Notes: a model not told the origin generated them from the letters alone. A stretch of 64,000 nucleotides of DNA from Photorhabdus caribbeanensis (GCF_018448885.1 NZ_RCWB01000001.1:62001-126000); one strand, 5' to 3'; shown: positions 51,155 through 60,879, numbered from the stretch's first letter. Program-made: numbers and translations.

Positions 51155-52225
51155 ATGAAAACCACATCCCATGAAAAAATGGATGCATTAGCGATTGCTA
51201 GTCATTCTATTAATGAAATAAATGCTGATCAGCAGCGGAAACACCAACTGAAAAATGAAGAGATAACTGTCAGCTCGTATATGAGCCAATGTTTCATATC
51301 TGTATCTGTTGCTGATTCTGTGTTGTCGGTAAAGAGTAATTTGATTGATCAGCTTGAAGGTGAACAGATCCCAACTTATTTATATGTTATTGATGATGAA
51401 GGCTATCTTAATGGCATATTACCGGTGAAGGTATTATTAACTGTAGCCGATGATTTATTTGTGTCAGATATTATGAGGCAAAGCTATTTTTCCGTGTCAC
51501 CGGAGCAGTCGCGTCATGATGTTTATAGTTTGATAAATCACAGTGGTATGGATAGTGTGCCGGTCGTTCATTTTGGAAAATTAGTTGGGGTGCTACGACC
51601 GCAAGATATTGCTGAGTTGATCGAAGATGAAAATACGTTGGATGCTCATTTGCAGGGAGCGACTTTACCTCTGGAGCAGCCTTATCTGAGTACCAGCCCA
51701 ATAACATTATGGCGTAAGCGTGTCGGGTGGTTATTATTGCTATTTGTTGCAGAGGCTTATACCGGTGCTGTGCTTAAAGCATTTGAAGATCAATTGGAAG
51801 CGGTAATTTCTTTAGCGTTTTTTATCCCGTTATTAATAGGAACGGGGGGCAACAGTGGAACACAAATTACCTCAACCTTGGTCAGAGCAATGGCATTGGG
51901 GGAAGTGAGTTTGCGTAATTTAGGGGCAGTGTTACGCAAAGAGATTTCCGCTTCATTTTTAGTTGCAGTAACGATAGGTTTTGCTGCGCTGATCCGTGCC
52001 TGGATATTAGGTGTCGGTATTGAAGTGACGATTGCTGTTAGTTTAGCCATCATTGCCATCACCCTCTGGAGCGCTATTGTTTCTTCCATTATTCCGATGG
52101 TATTGAAAAGGCTTTCTATTGATCCGGCTGTTGTATCAGCGCCTTTTATTGCCACGTTTATTGATGGTACCGGCCTGATTATCTATTTCGAAATAGCGAA
52201 ATTAGTGATGACAGAACTCGTTTAA
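51155..52225 (+). CDS. mgtE: MgtE-type magnesium transporter lacking the N domain
   Basis: A 356-residue Mg2+ channel. Two CBS domains cover roughly residues 38-160 (VSSYMSQCFISVSVADSVLS; VSDIMRQSYFSVSPEQSRHD; GMDSVPVVHFGKLVGVLR). A plug-helix region and five membrane helices follow, with the pore signature PLLIGTGGNSGTQ and the acidic FIDGTGLIIYF. Typical MgtE is about 450 residues; the N-terminal superhelical domain is absent. ATG 51155 follows AGGGA; an upstream TTG at 51122 lies within the regulatory hairpin. Expression is predicted to be off at high Mg2+ through the M-box. Confidence 0.9.
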   Translation: MKTTSHEKMDALAIASHSINEINADQQRKHQLKNEEITVSSYMSQCFISVSVADSVLSVKSNLIDQLEGEQIPTYLYVIDDEGYLNGILPVKVLLTVADDLFVSDIMRQSYFSVSPEQSRHDVYSLINHSGMDSVPVVHFGKLVGVLRPQDIAELIEDENTLDAHLQGATLPLEQPYLSTSPITLWRKRVGWLLLLFVAEAYTGAVLKAFEDQLEAVISLAFFIPLLIGTGGNSGTQITSTLVRAMALGEVSLRNLGAVLRKEISASFLVAVTIGFAALIRAWILGVGIEVTIAVSLAIIAITLWSAIVSSIIPMVLKRLSIDPAVVSAPFIATFIDGTGLIIYFEIAKLVMTELV

Positions 52226-52232
52226 AATCACC

Positions 52233-52265
52233 AATAAGATGCCCATATTTATTGGGTATCTTATT
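52233..52265 (+). terminator. Stem-loop after mgtE
   Basis: AATAAGATGCCCA and TGGGTATCTTATT form a 13-bp stem with one G-T pair, 7 bp after the mgtE stop. Confidence 0.7.
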
Positions 52266-52648
52266 GATTAATAATGATTTATTATGAATTTTTATCTCTA
52301 ATAGTAATTAAGGGTTTTGGGTTTGCTATTAATGGCATGGGATCAAAGAATGTTTTTTAATATCTTTTTATTAGGGGTGAAAATAGGATTTTTATTTAAG
52401 TTAACTTCATGTTTTATATATTTAATATTGGATTTTATTATCGGTAAATATGAATAAAATGAACGGATTTAATATAGTAAAAAAATATATATAATAATTA
52501 AAGAAAATAAATTATTTTCTGTTCTAATGAATTGATTTATTGCATTTGTAATTAATTGATATTATTTCGGTAGGATTTTAAGTGATTTATTTTTTAATTT
52601 AAAATTTATTTGTAGCGATAAAAGAGACGTTTTTTTGTTATATTGAAT

Positions 52649-52695
52649 ATGCCTGAGGTTTTAACAAAATAAAATTCTGCTTGTACCTCAGGCAT
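52649..52695. terminator. 11-bp perfect inverted repeat, gap after mgtE
   Basis: ATGCCTGAGGT and ACCTCAGGCAT, 25 nt apart. It lies 50 bp past the stop of the leftward LuxR-type gene, so it may end that transcript. The rest of 52266-52744 is very AT-rich with no gene. Confidence 0.5.
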
Positions 52696-52744
52696 GATCA
52701 ATAACGCACGTCATAAGGTCAACTGCATCCGCAGCAGAAGCCTT

Positions 52745-53410
52745 TTAAGTTAATAAAAATTTCTCAGGTATATAGTGATAAAGATTATTGACTCGACAAT
52801 ATTCTTCTAATTGAAGAGTGGAGTTAATATTTATTTTGTGATATATCTTGTTTATATGGTTTTCAATTACACTGGAACCAAGATTCAATATTGTTTCAAT
52901 CTGTTTTCTTGTGTATTTCTGTAAGAAAAGGAAAATAATATCCCATTCACGCTCAGTAAAAAGATCTGTCGGTGGTTGGAGTAAAATAGATGAAGGAAGT
53001 TTATTATGATATTGATACAGACTCGTTAATGAATAGTCTTTCGCTTTCCAACAATGATATATTATACCTATACAACTTCCATCATCATGATAAAAAGGCA
53101 TCTTTTCACAAAAATAAGATGATAGAATTTGTTCTTTACCAAATACATGTGTTTCAAGTGAGCATATTCTTTTCCCTTGTTTCATTACTTTTTGATCATG
53201 ATGAATATATTCCTTTGCAAATTCAGCGCCATTCCAGGGGAGTTCATGATCATAAAGCCCACTGTAATCAAATGATGGTGAGAAGTTTTTGATAGAACTT
53301 AACGCCTTATTACCATAAATAAAACATGAAGAACTATCTTTTATTCCCCAAGGTTCATTACTTATTTCCATTGTATTGATAATCTGAGGTGATATCGTAC
53401 AGTTCTTCAT
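52745..53410 (-). CDS. LuxR-type regulator with PAS4-like sensor domain
   Basis: A 221-residue LuxR solo. The N-terminal part (SPQIINTMEISNEPWGIKDS, SCFIYGNKALSSI, LETHVFGKEQILSSYFCEKM, GIIYHCWKAKDYS) is the PAS4-like domain known from Photorhabdus LuxR arrays. The C-terminal helix-turn-helix spans about residues 155-215 (LFTEREWDIIFLFLQKYTRK, QIETILNLGSSVIENHINKI). It would bind DNA in response to an unknown ligand, with no cognate LuxI. Close paralogue of the gene at 60066, with fragments at 53629 and 55787. Confidence 0.87.
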   Translation of the reverse strand: MKNCTISPQIINTMEISNEPWGIKDSSSCFIYGNKALSSIKNFSPSFDYSGLYDHELPWNGAEFAKEYIHHDQKVMKQGKRICSLETHVFGKEQILSSYFCEKMPFYHDDGSCIGIIYHCWKAKDYSLTSLYQYHNKLPSSILLQPPTDLFTEREWDIIFLFLQKYTRKQIETILNLGSSVIENHINKIYHKININSTLQLEEYCRVNNLYHYIPEKFLLT

Positions 53411-53628
53411 AAAAACTCCTTGATAATTTGAAGATTAAATAAACATTCTACTATGGGATTCTCTGGTGTTTTCTGGGATATAGCAATAAAATTGACTTTT
53501 TTCATAAGAATTTTCTAGTTTTATGTATTATGGCCTACTGAAGTGTTTTTTATCATATTTAAAATAACGGGTTATATAGTAATACCTGGCAATCTGTTAG
53601 TTCAAAAGTACATTTATTGGTTAATTGA

Positions 53629-54302
53629 TTATCTTACACGTTCAGATTCATTCCAGGGAATTTCATGATTATAAGGCTTTCTGTAATCAAATAATTTCTC
53701 AATATTATGAGTAAATTCTTTTGTTGCTGAATTACCGTAAATAAAGTATGGAGAACTACTTTTTACTCCCCACGGTTCATGATTTTTTTTCCATATGTTA
53801 ATGAATTGTGGGGTGATATTTGACATAAAATGCTGAACATGACTGTAAAGATCAGTATCGGTGACAATGGCGGCGAAGTTAGTTGAGTCAGATAACGGTG
53901 AAATTTTATCACCGAAATACGTGCCTGAAACAACCGCACACACCGTTGTCGCCAAAGACACATCAAGGCCAACGGCGACTCCCATCAGAGCGACACCAAT
54001 TGTTCCGGCTGACCCCCATGACGTACCGGTACAAACTGAGATAACACTCGTGATAAAGAAAGCAGCAATCAGTATCATGATTACTGGCATCGCTTTAGCT
54101 AGCTCTTTGCCACAATAGCATCGATAATGTCATTCCAGCGATAACCCTGCCAATATGCCAAGGCTGCTGTTATTCCTGCTGATATCAGCAATAGGGATTC
54201 GATGCGTAAATTCAGTTGACCATATCCAATAATTAACAGTAAGAGCATTGCTGCGATTGGCAACATAGTAAGTCCCAAATTAAGTTTTTTCTTATCATCC
54301 AT
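53629..54302 (-). pseudogene. Broken NhaC antiporter fused to a LuxR PAS4 fragment
   Basis: Transcription-wise from 54302: 67 codons of the antiporter N-terminus (MDDKKKLNLGLTMLPIAAML), a 2-bp insertion causing a stop (AKS), then a second frame from 54090. This lacks about 33 codons of the antiporter, continues through GDKISPLSDSTNFAAIVTDT, and at Met89 (53824-53826) passes in frame into SNITPQFINIWKKNHEPWGV, the PAS4 start of a LuxR solo. It stops after 65 residues (NHEIPWNESERVR). Compared with the intact genes at 56970 and 60066 this is a decayed chimera. Confidence 0.85.
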
Positions 54303-54442
54303 ATTAAAACTCCATTTTCAGGTGGTTGTTGAAACAGAATAATGAATTTATTTCGAACGAGATGTGACAGAGATTACTTATTTATGTAATTGGTTTCATG
54401 AGTTGTGAAATGTGATCTGTATATCGCTTTTACGCTTATTAC

Positions 54443-55444
54443 TTACTCAATTAAAAAAACAGAATCTCTGATAACGAGTTCGGCTGAGAACATATTCATC
54501 TGTGGAGTTATTTCTTTTTTGGCACTGAGTTTCAATGCCAGATTAGCCGCCCGTTGAGCCATTTTTTCTATTGGGTTGTGTACAGTAGTTAAGGGGGGAT
54601 AAAGATATCGGGCTGGCACAATATCATCAAACCCAACAATCGACAGTTGTTCCGGTAATTTAATTTTCCGTTGATGTAAGGAGCGCATCATACCGGCAGC
54701 CATGACATCATTAAATGTTACTGCTGCGGTAAAGCCGATACCGCTCTCTAAGAGCTTTTCTGCTGCCAATTCCCCACCTTTTTCGTTGAATGGCACGCTA
54801 ATAACCCAATTGCCGGGTACTGTGATACCTACATTAGCCATTGCAGCCTGATATCCTTCTAGGCGAAGCCTTCTGTCATCGATCGGTAGATCTGTCGTCA
54901 CACAAGCAATTTTTCGATGGCCGTTTTGAAGAAGATAGTTGGTAGCAGTCTGAGAAGCGCTGACATTATCTAACCAGATACACCGATTGGCGATAGCAGG
55001 AAAATACCGATTGATAATCACTAATCCTGGTGTATGAGCTGCATAACGTAATACATCTATATCACTCATTCTACTGACATGCGCTACTATTGCTTCGCAT
55101 CCTTGGTTGATTAAAAAATCTAAGGAGGATTTCTCGAGTTCAGCTTGATGTCCTCCACTACAAACCATCAATTTTACTTCTTTCTTCCGGGCGATTGTTT
55201 CAACCCCGCGAGCCAAAAGCGAAAAAAAAGGATCAGCCAAATTACCGGTAAGTAAGCCCAACATATTCCCGCACCTTTTCGCTAATGCAAGCGCGGCAGA
55301 ATTACGATGGTAGTTGAATTCGCGCATAGCTTTCTCTACACGCTCACGAGTGCCCGGTTCAACGTAAGCGGTATTATTAATAACACGGCTTACAGTGGCC
55401 ACGGATACTCCAGCTTTATGGGCTACGTCTTTCATTGTGGCCAT
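54443..55444 (-). CDS. LacI/GalR-family transcriptional repressor
   Basis: A 333-residue regulator. Residues 3-25 are the LacI helix-turn-helix (TMKDVAHKAGVSVATVSRVI), followed by the hinge helix (RNSAALALAK) and a periplasmic-binding-protein-like ligand domain (TGNLADPFFSLLARGVETIA; AAVTFNDVMAAGMMRSLHQR; SIVGFDDIVPARYLYPPLTT). It resembles the AscG/GalS branch that responds to sugars. No sugar operon adjoins it: both sides are pseudogene fragments, so its targets are elsewhere or lost. Confidence 0.88.
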   Translation of the reverse strand: MATMKDVAHKAGVSVATVSRVINNTAYVEPGTRERVEKAMREFNYHRNSAALALAKRCGNMLGLLTGNLADPFFSLLARGVETIARKKEVKLMVCSGGHQAELEKSSLDFLINQGCEAIVAHVSRMSDIDVLRYAAHTPGLVIINRYFPAIANRCIWLDNVSASQTATNYLLQNGHRKIACVTTDLPIDDRRLRLEGYQAAMANVGITVPGNWVISVPFNEKGGELAAEKLLESGIGFTAAVTFNDVMAAGMMRSLHQRKIKLPEQLSIVGFDDIVPARYLYPPLTTVHNPIEKMAQRAANLALKLSAKKEITPQMNMFSAELVIRDSVFLIE

Positions 55445-55725
55445 AATCTTTCCTTAGCAGTTATGCAAAATAAATATGAAGAATAATCATATCTCAATTT
55501 ATTCAAATTATCATGAAAGGATTTGTATACCTTATTTCAAGTGAATAATGTGAGTTGGGCTTCTCTTAATAATATTGAGTGAGCGGTTTAACAATAGAAT
55601 AAGAGTGGTTGGGAGTATGAACATGATAGGATTTTCAATATACCGACAAATATACCAACGATAAAATCCTTAGATCTGGCTACGAAGGTGATCCATGTCA
55701 CTAATCTACTGAAAGTTATGTCTCT

Positions 55726-55761
55726 CTGTCACTTAAATCATCCCCCTTGATTAAGTGACAG
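55726..55761. repeat. 11-bp perfect inverted repeat in the 342-bp gap 55445-55786
   Basis: CTGTCACTTAA and TTAAGTGACAG, 14 nt apart, 25 bp after the stop of the leftward LuxR fragment. It could be that gene's terminator or an insertion-sequence scar. The rest of the gap has no gene. Confidence 0.5.
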
Positions 55762-55786
55762 AAAAGCTAGAATAGAAGTATCCCCT

Positions 55787-56056
55787 TCAATATAGCAGGA
55801 AATAGTTCATAGATTTAAGGTATTTGGGTGGAATATAAAGATCGTAATCATTTTTTTCGCAAGAAAGCTTCAATTCAATAATTTCTCCAATTGATAATTT
55901 CTCATGGATACTTTTGAAATATCTTTCGAAGGTACGACATGAAATGTTCATTTCATTAGCAATATCTTCATTGCTAATACCTTGGAAAAATAAAAAAATC
56001 ACCATCCACTCTTTCTCTGTCAATATATTGTTAGGTGGTCTTAACCTAGCAGATAT
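55787..56056 (-). pseudogene. LuxR-type helix-turn-helix fragment
   Basis: About 88 codons remain of a LuxR solo C-terminus (PPNNILTEKEWMVIFLFF; NEDIANEMNISCRTFERYFK; YDLYIPPKYL), aligned with the DNA-binding domain of the genes at 52745 and 60066. The PAS4 half is missing: upstream, at 56057, the sequence switches abruptly to antiporter DNA on the other strand. A TTG at 56023 could in principle start a 78-residue HTH-only protein. Confidence 0.8.
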
Positions 56057-56722
56057 ATACCCGTCATGCTTGCTGCCTGTGCATTAGCTATTGTACTTGG
56101 CATAGGTCTTCAAGGATTCACGCTTAAACAGGGCCTTAATGCGTTGATAGATGGTTTCAATCTCTCGATGTTCTCTGAGCAGGGACATAACATTACCGGA
56201 GTCGTTAGCGATGTTTCCCGTCTGCTCAATCGTGGTGGTATGTTCATCAATGATGAGCACTATCCTGCTTGTATTTTGTGCATTTGCGTTCGCCGGTGCT
56301 TTAGCACTCACTGGTGCTTTGACCATCATCATTAACCGGCTGCTACAAGTTGTTCACACAACCGGGCAACTTATCGTTGCAATCTTGGTGACAACTATTC
56401 TGGTAACGAGCGCAACCTGCAACGGAACGTTGGCTCTTCTCATCCCAGCGGAGCTGTTTAAAGGAGCTTATTGTCGCATGGGACTGGATAATAAAAATCT
56501 GTCACGAACAATAAGAAGATGGCTGTACTGTCATAGAACCGTTGCTCCCTTGGACTACTGCCGGTATTTACATGGCGACTACATTGGGTGTTAGTACGCT
56601 TTAGCTACCGCCCTGGGCTATCCAGTGTTATGCTGCCGTCTTCTTTGCTCTCATTTATGGCTTTACTGGTTTCGGTATCGCAAAAATCACGCCGGAAAAC
56701 TCCTTAAATAAAAAGGAAATCC
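56057..56722 (+). pseudogene. 3' part of a second NhaC antiporter copy, frameshifted
   Basis: Homologous to 57744-58407 of the intact antiporter with high identity. Two single-base insertions shift the frame (near 56241, ATGTTCATC versus ATGTCATC, and near 56515, AATAAGAAG versus AATAGAAG), and TTTAGC replaces TTGAAC near 56600, giving a stop. The copy starts abruptly against the LuxR fragment. Confidence 0.88.
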
Positions 56723-56725
56723 AAA

Positions 56726-56890
56726 GTGAAATTGCCTGATTTCAACCAGATAATTGATCGTTACAATACAAGCTCTGTTAAGTGGGATTTTTTAAATCGT
56801 CACTTGCACTTAAATAGGACTGACCTGCTGCCAATGTGGGTGTCTGATTTCGATTTTCAATACCCAAAAGAAGTCCTGCAATCACTACTA
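56726..56890 (+). pseudogene. N-terminal fragment of a PatB/MalY aminotransferase
   Basis: About 55 codons (MKLPDFNQIIDRYNTSSVKW, then LPMWVSDFDFQYPKEVLQ) are typical of the N-terminus of MalY/PatB-type PLP-dependent C-S lyases of about 390 residues. The homology to the second copy at 58411 ends near 56890 and a short unrelated sequence follows. Confidence 0.85.
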
Positions 56891-56969
56891 CCAGTCAGTA
56901 ATAGACTGGTTTTCAAGACGTCATAAATTGACCTTATACCGTGATTGGTTCTTAAATTGGAGTTTTTAT

Positions 56970-58424
56970 ATGGATGATAAAAAAAAGCTTAATCTGGGAC
57001 TCGCTATACTGCCAATTGCAGCAATGCTCTTATTGTTAGTTATTGGATATGGTCAACTGAATTTACGCATCGAATCCCTATTACAGATATCAGCAGGAAT
57101 AGCAGCTACTTTAGCGTATTGGCAAGGCTATCGCTGGAATGACATTATCGATGCTATTGTGGCAAAGCTGGCTAAAGCGATGCCGGTGATGATGATACTG
57201 ATTTGCGTCGGCGGGTTAATTGGGGCCTGGATGTTCAGCGGAACTATACCTTACATGATGTACTGGGGGTTAAAACTGATTAGCCCTCAATACATACTTA
57301 TTACCGCTTTCTTTATCACGAGCGTTATCTCAGTTTGCACCGGTACGTCATGGGGAGCGGCCGGAACAGCGGGGGTTGCCCTGATGGGAGTCGCCGCTGG
57401 CCTTGATGTATCTTTGGCCGCGGCAGCCGGAGCGGTTGTTTCAGGCGCGTATTTCGGCGATAAAATTTCACCGTTATCTGACTCAACTAATTTCGCCGCT
57501 ATCGTTGCCGATACTGATCTTTACAGCCATGTTCAACATTTGATGTATACCACTATTCCCGGCTTTGTTTTAGCCGCTATTGTTTATTTTATTGCTGGTC
57601 ATACAAGCTTAACAGGTAACGTGGCAACACCGGAAAAAGTCACAGAAATCATTCAATCTCTTGAAAGCCTGTATCACTTCAATTTATTGCTGATTTTGCC
57701 GCCAATATTGGTTTTGTGGGGAGCAATAACAAAACGTCCGGTGATACCCGTCATGCTTGCTGCCTGTGCATTAGCTATTGTACTTGGCATAGGTTTCCAA
57801 GGACTCACCCTTAAACAGGGCCTTAATGCGTTGATAGATGGTTTCAATCTCTCGATGTTCTCTGATCAGGGACACAACATCAGCGGAGTCGTTAGCGATG
57901 TCTCCCGTCTGCTCAATCGGGGGGGGATGTCATCAATGATGAAGACTATCCTGCTTGCATTTTGTGCATTCGCGTTCGCCGGTGCTTTAGCACTTACTGG
58001 TGCTTTGACTATCATTATTGACCGGCTGCTACAAGTTGTTCACACAACCGGACAACTTATTGCTGCAACCTTGGTGACAACTATTCTGGTAACGGGCGCA
58101 ACCTGCAACGGAAAATTGGCTCTCCTCATCCCGGCGGAGCTGTTTAAAGGGGCTTATCGACGCATGGGACTGGATAATAAAAATCTGTCACGAACAATAG
58201 AAGATGGCTGTACTGTCATAGAACCGTTGCTCCCCTGGACTGCTGCCGGCATTTATATGGCGACTACATTGGGTGTCAGTACGCTTGAACTGCTACCTTG
58301 GGCTATCCAGTGCTATGCTGCCATTTTCTTTGCTCTCATCTATGGATTTACTGGTTTCGGTATCGCAAAAATCACGCCGGAAAACTCCCTGAATACAAAG
58401 GAAATCCAAAGTGAAATTGCCTGA
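56970..58424 (+). CDS. NhaC-family Na+/H+ antiporter
   Basis: A 484-residue inner-membrane antiporter with about 12 hydrophobic helices. Seen are MILICVGGLIGAWMFSGTIP, SVISVCTGTSWGAAGTAGVA, GAYFGDKISPLSDSTNFAAI and the late TRTIEDGCTVIEPLLPWTAA-like segment, all NhaC/MleN hallmarks; the GDKISPLSDSTN stretch carries the likely ion-binding Asp residues. ATG 56970 has GGAG seven bases upstream. The stop overlaps the start of a PatB-type gene, an arrangement preserved in both copies, so transporter and C-S lyase were once one operon, suggesting transport of an amino-acid-related substrate. Confidence 0.88.
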   Translation: MDDKKKLNLGLAILPIAAMLLLLVIGYGQLNLRIESLLQISAGIAATLAYWQGYRWNDIIDAIVAKLAKAMPVMMILICVGGLIGAWMFSGTIPYMMYWGLKLISPQYILITAFFITSVISVCTGTSWGAAGTAGVALMGVAAGLDVSLAAAAGAVVSGAYFGDKISPLSDSTNFAAIVADTDLYSHVQHLMYTTIPGFVLAAIVYFIAGHTSLTGNVATPEKVTEIIQSLESLYHFNLLLILPPILVLWGAITKRPVIPVMLAACALAIVLGIGFQGLTLKQGLNALIDGFNLSMFSDQGHNISGVVSDVSRLLNRGGMSSMMKTILLAFCAFAFAGALALTGALTIIIDRLLQVVHTTGQLIAATLVTTILVTGATCNGKLALLIPAELFKGAYRRMGLDNKNLSRTIEDGCTVIEPLLPWTAAGIYMATTLGVSTLELLPWAIQCYAAIFFALIYGFTGFGIAKITPENSLNTKEIQSEIA

Positions 58425-58934
58425 TTTCAACCAGATAATCGATCGTCATAATACAAGTTCTGTTAAGTGGGATTTTTTAAATCGTCACTTGCCCTTAAAT
58501 AAGACTGACCTGTTGCCAATGTGGGTGTCTGATTTCGATTTTCAATGCCCGGAAGAAGTCTTGCAAACACTCTATTCAATGTTCTATCTATGACTGCGGC
58601 TACAGCAGCATATCAACATGGGGACGTATGGCTTGATGAACTACAGCATTATCTGGCAGAAAACCGTTGCTGGTTCGAGCAGGCTTTAACGTCTGCCGTT
58701 CCTTGGTGCCGAATGACCAAAGCGGAAGGGACATATCTGGCTTGGTTGGACTGCCGTGATTTAGGTCTGGATGATGACACTTTGCAACGGGCCTTATTAC
58801 AAAAAGCAAAAATAGTCGTTTCAATGGGATCGAGTTTTGGTAATCATGGGAAAGGATTTATCCGAATAAACTTGGGATGTCCCCGTCAATATCTTAAAAA
58901 AGCAATCACTGGTTTAGTTCAGATAACATCATAA
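58411..58934 (+). pseudogene. PatB/MalY-type aminotransferase with large internal deletion
   Basis: The first 52 codons (MKLPDFNQIIDRHNTSSVKW to EEVLQTL) are joined near 58565, in a different frame, to the last 125 codons (TAATAAYQHGDVWLDELQHY ... GFIRINLGCPRQYLKKAI). About 200 residues are missing, including the PLP-binding Lys. The gene cannot make an active cystathionine beta-lyase. It overlaps the antiporter stop by 14 bp. Confidence 0.9.
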
Positions 58935-59165
58935 GCTAAAAAGGGATCTACCAACTATTAATGCAGAAAAAGAACTCACTATGGCAAATATCTTAAATTG
59001 GTCTGATTATATATCTTAACTGGAGTTTGATAACAAAGCAGGGCGTTAATAGCCCTGTTTTAATTCTATGATCATACCTGATTTTCCATGAGGAAAGTTT
59101 CAGGTAATGAGCTCTCTCTCATTGGTTTTATATGAGAAGTTCATGTTAATTTTGAAAATGACAAC

Positions 59166-59378
59166 TCATTTAAAATATCTGCTCGGCCATATTTCGCAAG
59201 GTTCACAATTTAAAGCGGTAGCAATTATCCGTTCGCCTTTGGGCCACGGACGGTGTAGCGCATTACTTAAGGTAGATGATGCAAGCCCCGCTTCTCTTGA
59301 AATAGTAGAAAGATTTGTTCCTTGTTTTTTTAATGCTGCAATAATATCAGCCGGGTGCCAGTCGTCTTTTATAATCAT
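59166..59378 (-). CDS. Ner/Nlp-like DNA-binding protein
   Basis: A 70-residue protein (MIIKDDWHPADIIAALKKQG, TISREAGLASSTLSNALHRP, WPKGERIIATALNCEPCEIW). It is the compact Ner/SfsB fold of Mu-type phages and host Nlp regulators. The pattern WHPADI...P-W-P-KGE...P-x-x-IWPSRY is complete, so it is probably functional. It stands alone among degraded genes and may derive from a Mu-like element. Confidence 0.85.
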   Translation of the reverse strand: MIIKDDWHPADIIAALKKQGTNLSTISREAGLASSTLSNALHRPWPKGERIIATALNCEPCEIWPSRYFK

Positions 59379-60065
59379 TCCTTATTTTCCTCTCAATTTG
59401 GTTATTCAAGGTGCTATGTTCATGCTCTCTTTTCAATTTGATATTTTTATATTTCTACAGCTTTTTCCCTGAGTCCGCACAGGAGCGGAATGTTAAAAAA
59501 TAGCTGTACTAAGATATTAAACCCCGCCAAGTACAGCCAAATATTCTCTGAATAGAAAATTGTCTAACGATAAAAAGGTCATAAACGAACTCTGATTGTT
59601 CAAAATTAAACTTTAAATGTGCAGAAATGTTCTTTTTAGATCGTTAAGGTATTTAAAAAGTTTAGTTATTTTTGGAAATGTTGGAAGCGGATGAAATACT
59701 TTAATGAATGTCTTAAGCTCTTCAGTTACAGGGAATGACACCAACTTAGTTAGCTCAGAGAATTAATAAGACCATTAATCTTAATGAGTTGCGAAGTTAT
59801 ATACGTTTAGTTTTTTAAAAATTGCTTAACTGATAAAATAAACCATATAAATTATTATTGTATATAACAATAGCCTTGTTTATATTTTATAGTATTTATG
59901 ATGTTGTCGTATAATTAATAAAAATACATTTTTTGGCTGGATGATTGTTGTGCTGTATTATATAGTTAAGCTGTTTCAATTATAACTCCGGCAACAATTC
60001 ATTCAGATAATGCCTTAATAATAATTCAGTGGTCACTATGTCAAATATAATAAAGGAACGATGAC
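59379..60065. other. Gene-free AT-rich interval before the second intact LuxR gene
   Basis: I see no reading frame with family resemblance in these 687 bases. It is strongly AT-rich. AAAGGAACG just before 60066 is the Shine-Dalgarno of the LuxR-type gene. Confidence 0.6.
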
Positions 60066-60746
60066 ATGAATAATAAGTTAATCATTTCACCTCAAGTCAT
60101 TAACACAATGCAGCAAAGTAATGAACCTTGGGGAATCAAAGATAAAAATTCATGCTTTATTTATGGCAATTTGGCACTCAAACATCTTGAAAATCTTCCA
60201 GACTCATTTGATTATGAAGGGTGGTATGATTATGAACTTCCTTGGAGTGGTGCTGAGTTTGCAAAAGAATTCGTTCTTCATGATCAAAGTGTAATGAAGA
60301 GCGAAACAACAGTATGTTCGCTTGAAACACATATGTATGGGAACGATAAATTCTTATCATCTCATTTTTGTGAAAAATACCCACTATATAATAATGAAAA
60401 CGAATGTGTCGGAGTTATTTTCCACGGATGGGAAGCCCAGGATTTTTCATTAATCCGTTTATTTTATGGAAAACTCCCCGCTTCCATTATATTTCAACCA
60501 CCGACCCATTTATTTACCCAACGGGAATGGGATGTTATTTTTCTCTCTTTACATAAATATACCAGTAAACAAATTGGTAGAATATTAAATATTTCCTACC
60601 GTACTGTTGAACACTATACAGCACAAATATATAGAAAGGTTGGTGTTAGGTCTGCTCGGCAATTGGAGGAATACTGTCGCTTTAATAATTATGATCTTTA
60701 TGTACCAGAAAGATTTTTACGCCCTGAAAGCAGTATTTTTGTTTGA
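60066..60746 (+). CDS. LuxR-type regulator with PAS4-like sensor domain
   Basis: A 226-residue LuxR solo, paralogue of the gene at 52745. The PAS4-like region is residues 1-145 (SPQVINTMQQSNEPWGIKDK; CSLETHMYGNDKFLSSHFCE; GVIFHGWEAQDFS). The LuxR helix-turn-helix is at about 160-215 (LFTQREWDVIFLSLHKYTSK; QIGRILNISYRTVEHYTAQI). No LuxI is present. Facing orientation of the two intact paralogues, with fragments between them, suggests repeated duplication and recombination at this locus. Confidence 0.87.
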   Translation: MNNKLIISPQVINTMQQSNEPWGIKDKNSCFIYGNLALKHLENLPDSFDYEGWYDYELPWSGAEFAKEFVLHDQSVMKSETTVCSLETHMYGNDKFLSSHFCEKYPLYNNENECVGVIFHGWEAQDFSLIRLFYGKLPASIIFQPPTHLFTQREWDVIFLSLHKYTSKQIGRILNISYRTVEHYTAQIYRKVGVRSARQLEEYCRFNNYDLYVPERFLRPESSIFV

Positions 60747-60879
60747 ATCTCAAGCCCTGGCAATGCTCACAAGAGGAAATTGACGCATTATGTATTGCAT
60801 TGATCGGAAAAAGCGAACATGACTAGCACACGATGAGCTTCTTCACTACCCGTTTAAGGAAGAACGGGGCAATCAATAC

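Noticed and set aside
56051-56070. TATACCCGTCATG resembling the start of an ERIC element
   Set aside because: It is antiporter coding sequence (IPVML) shared with the intact copy; none of the ERIC core follows.
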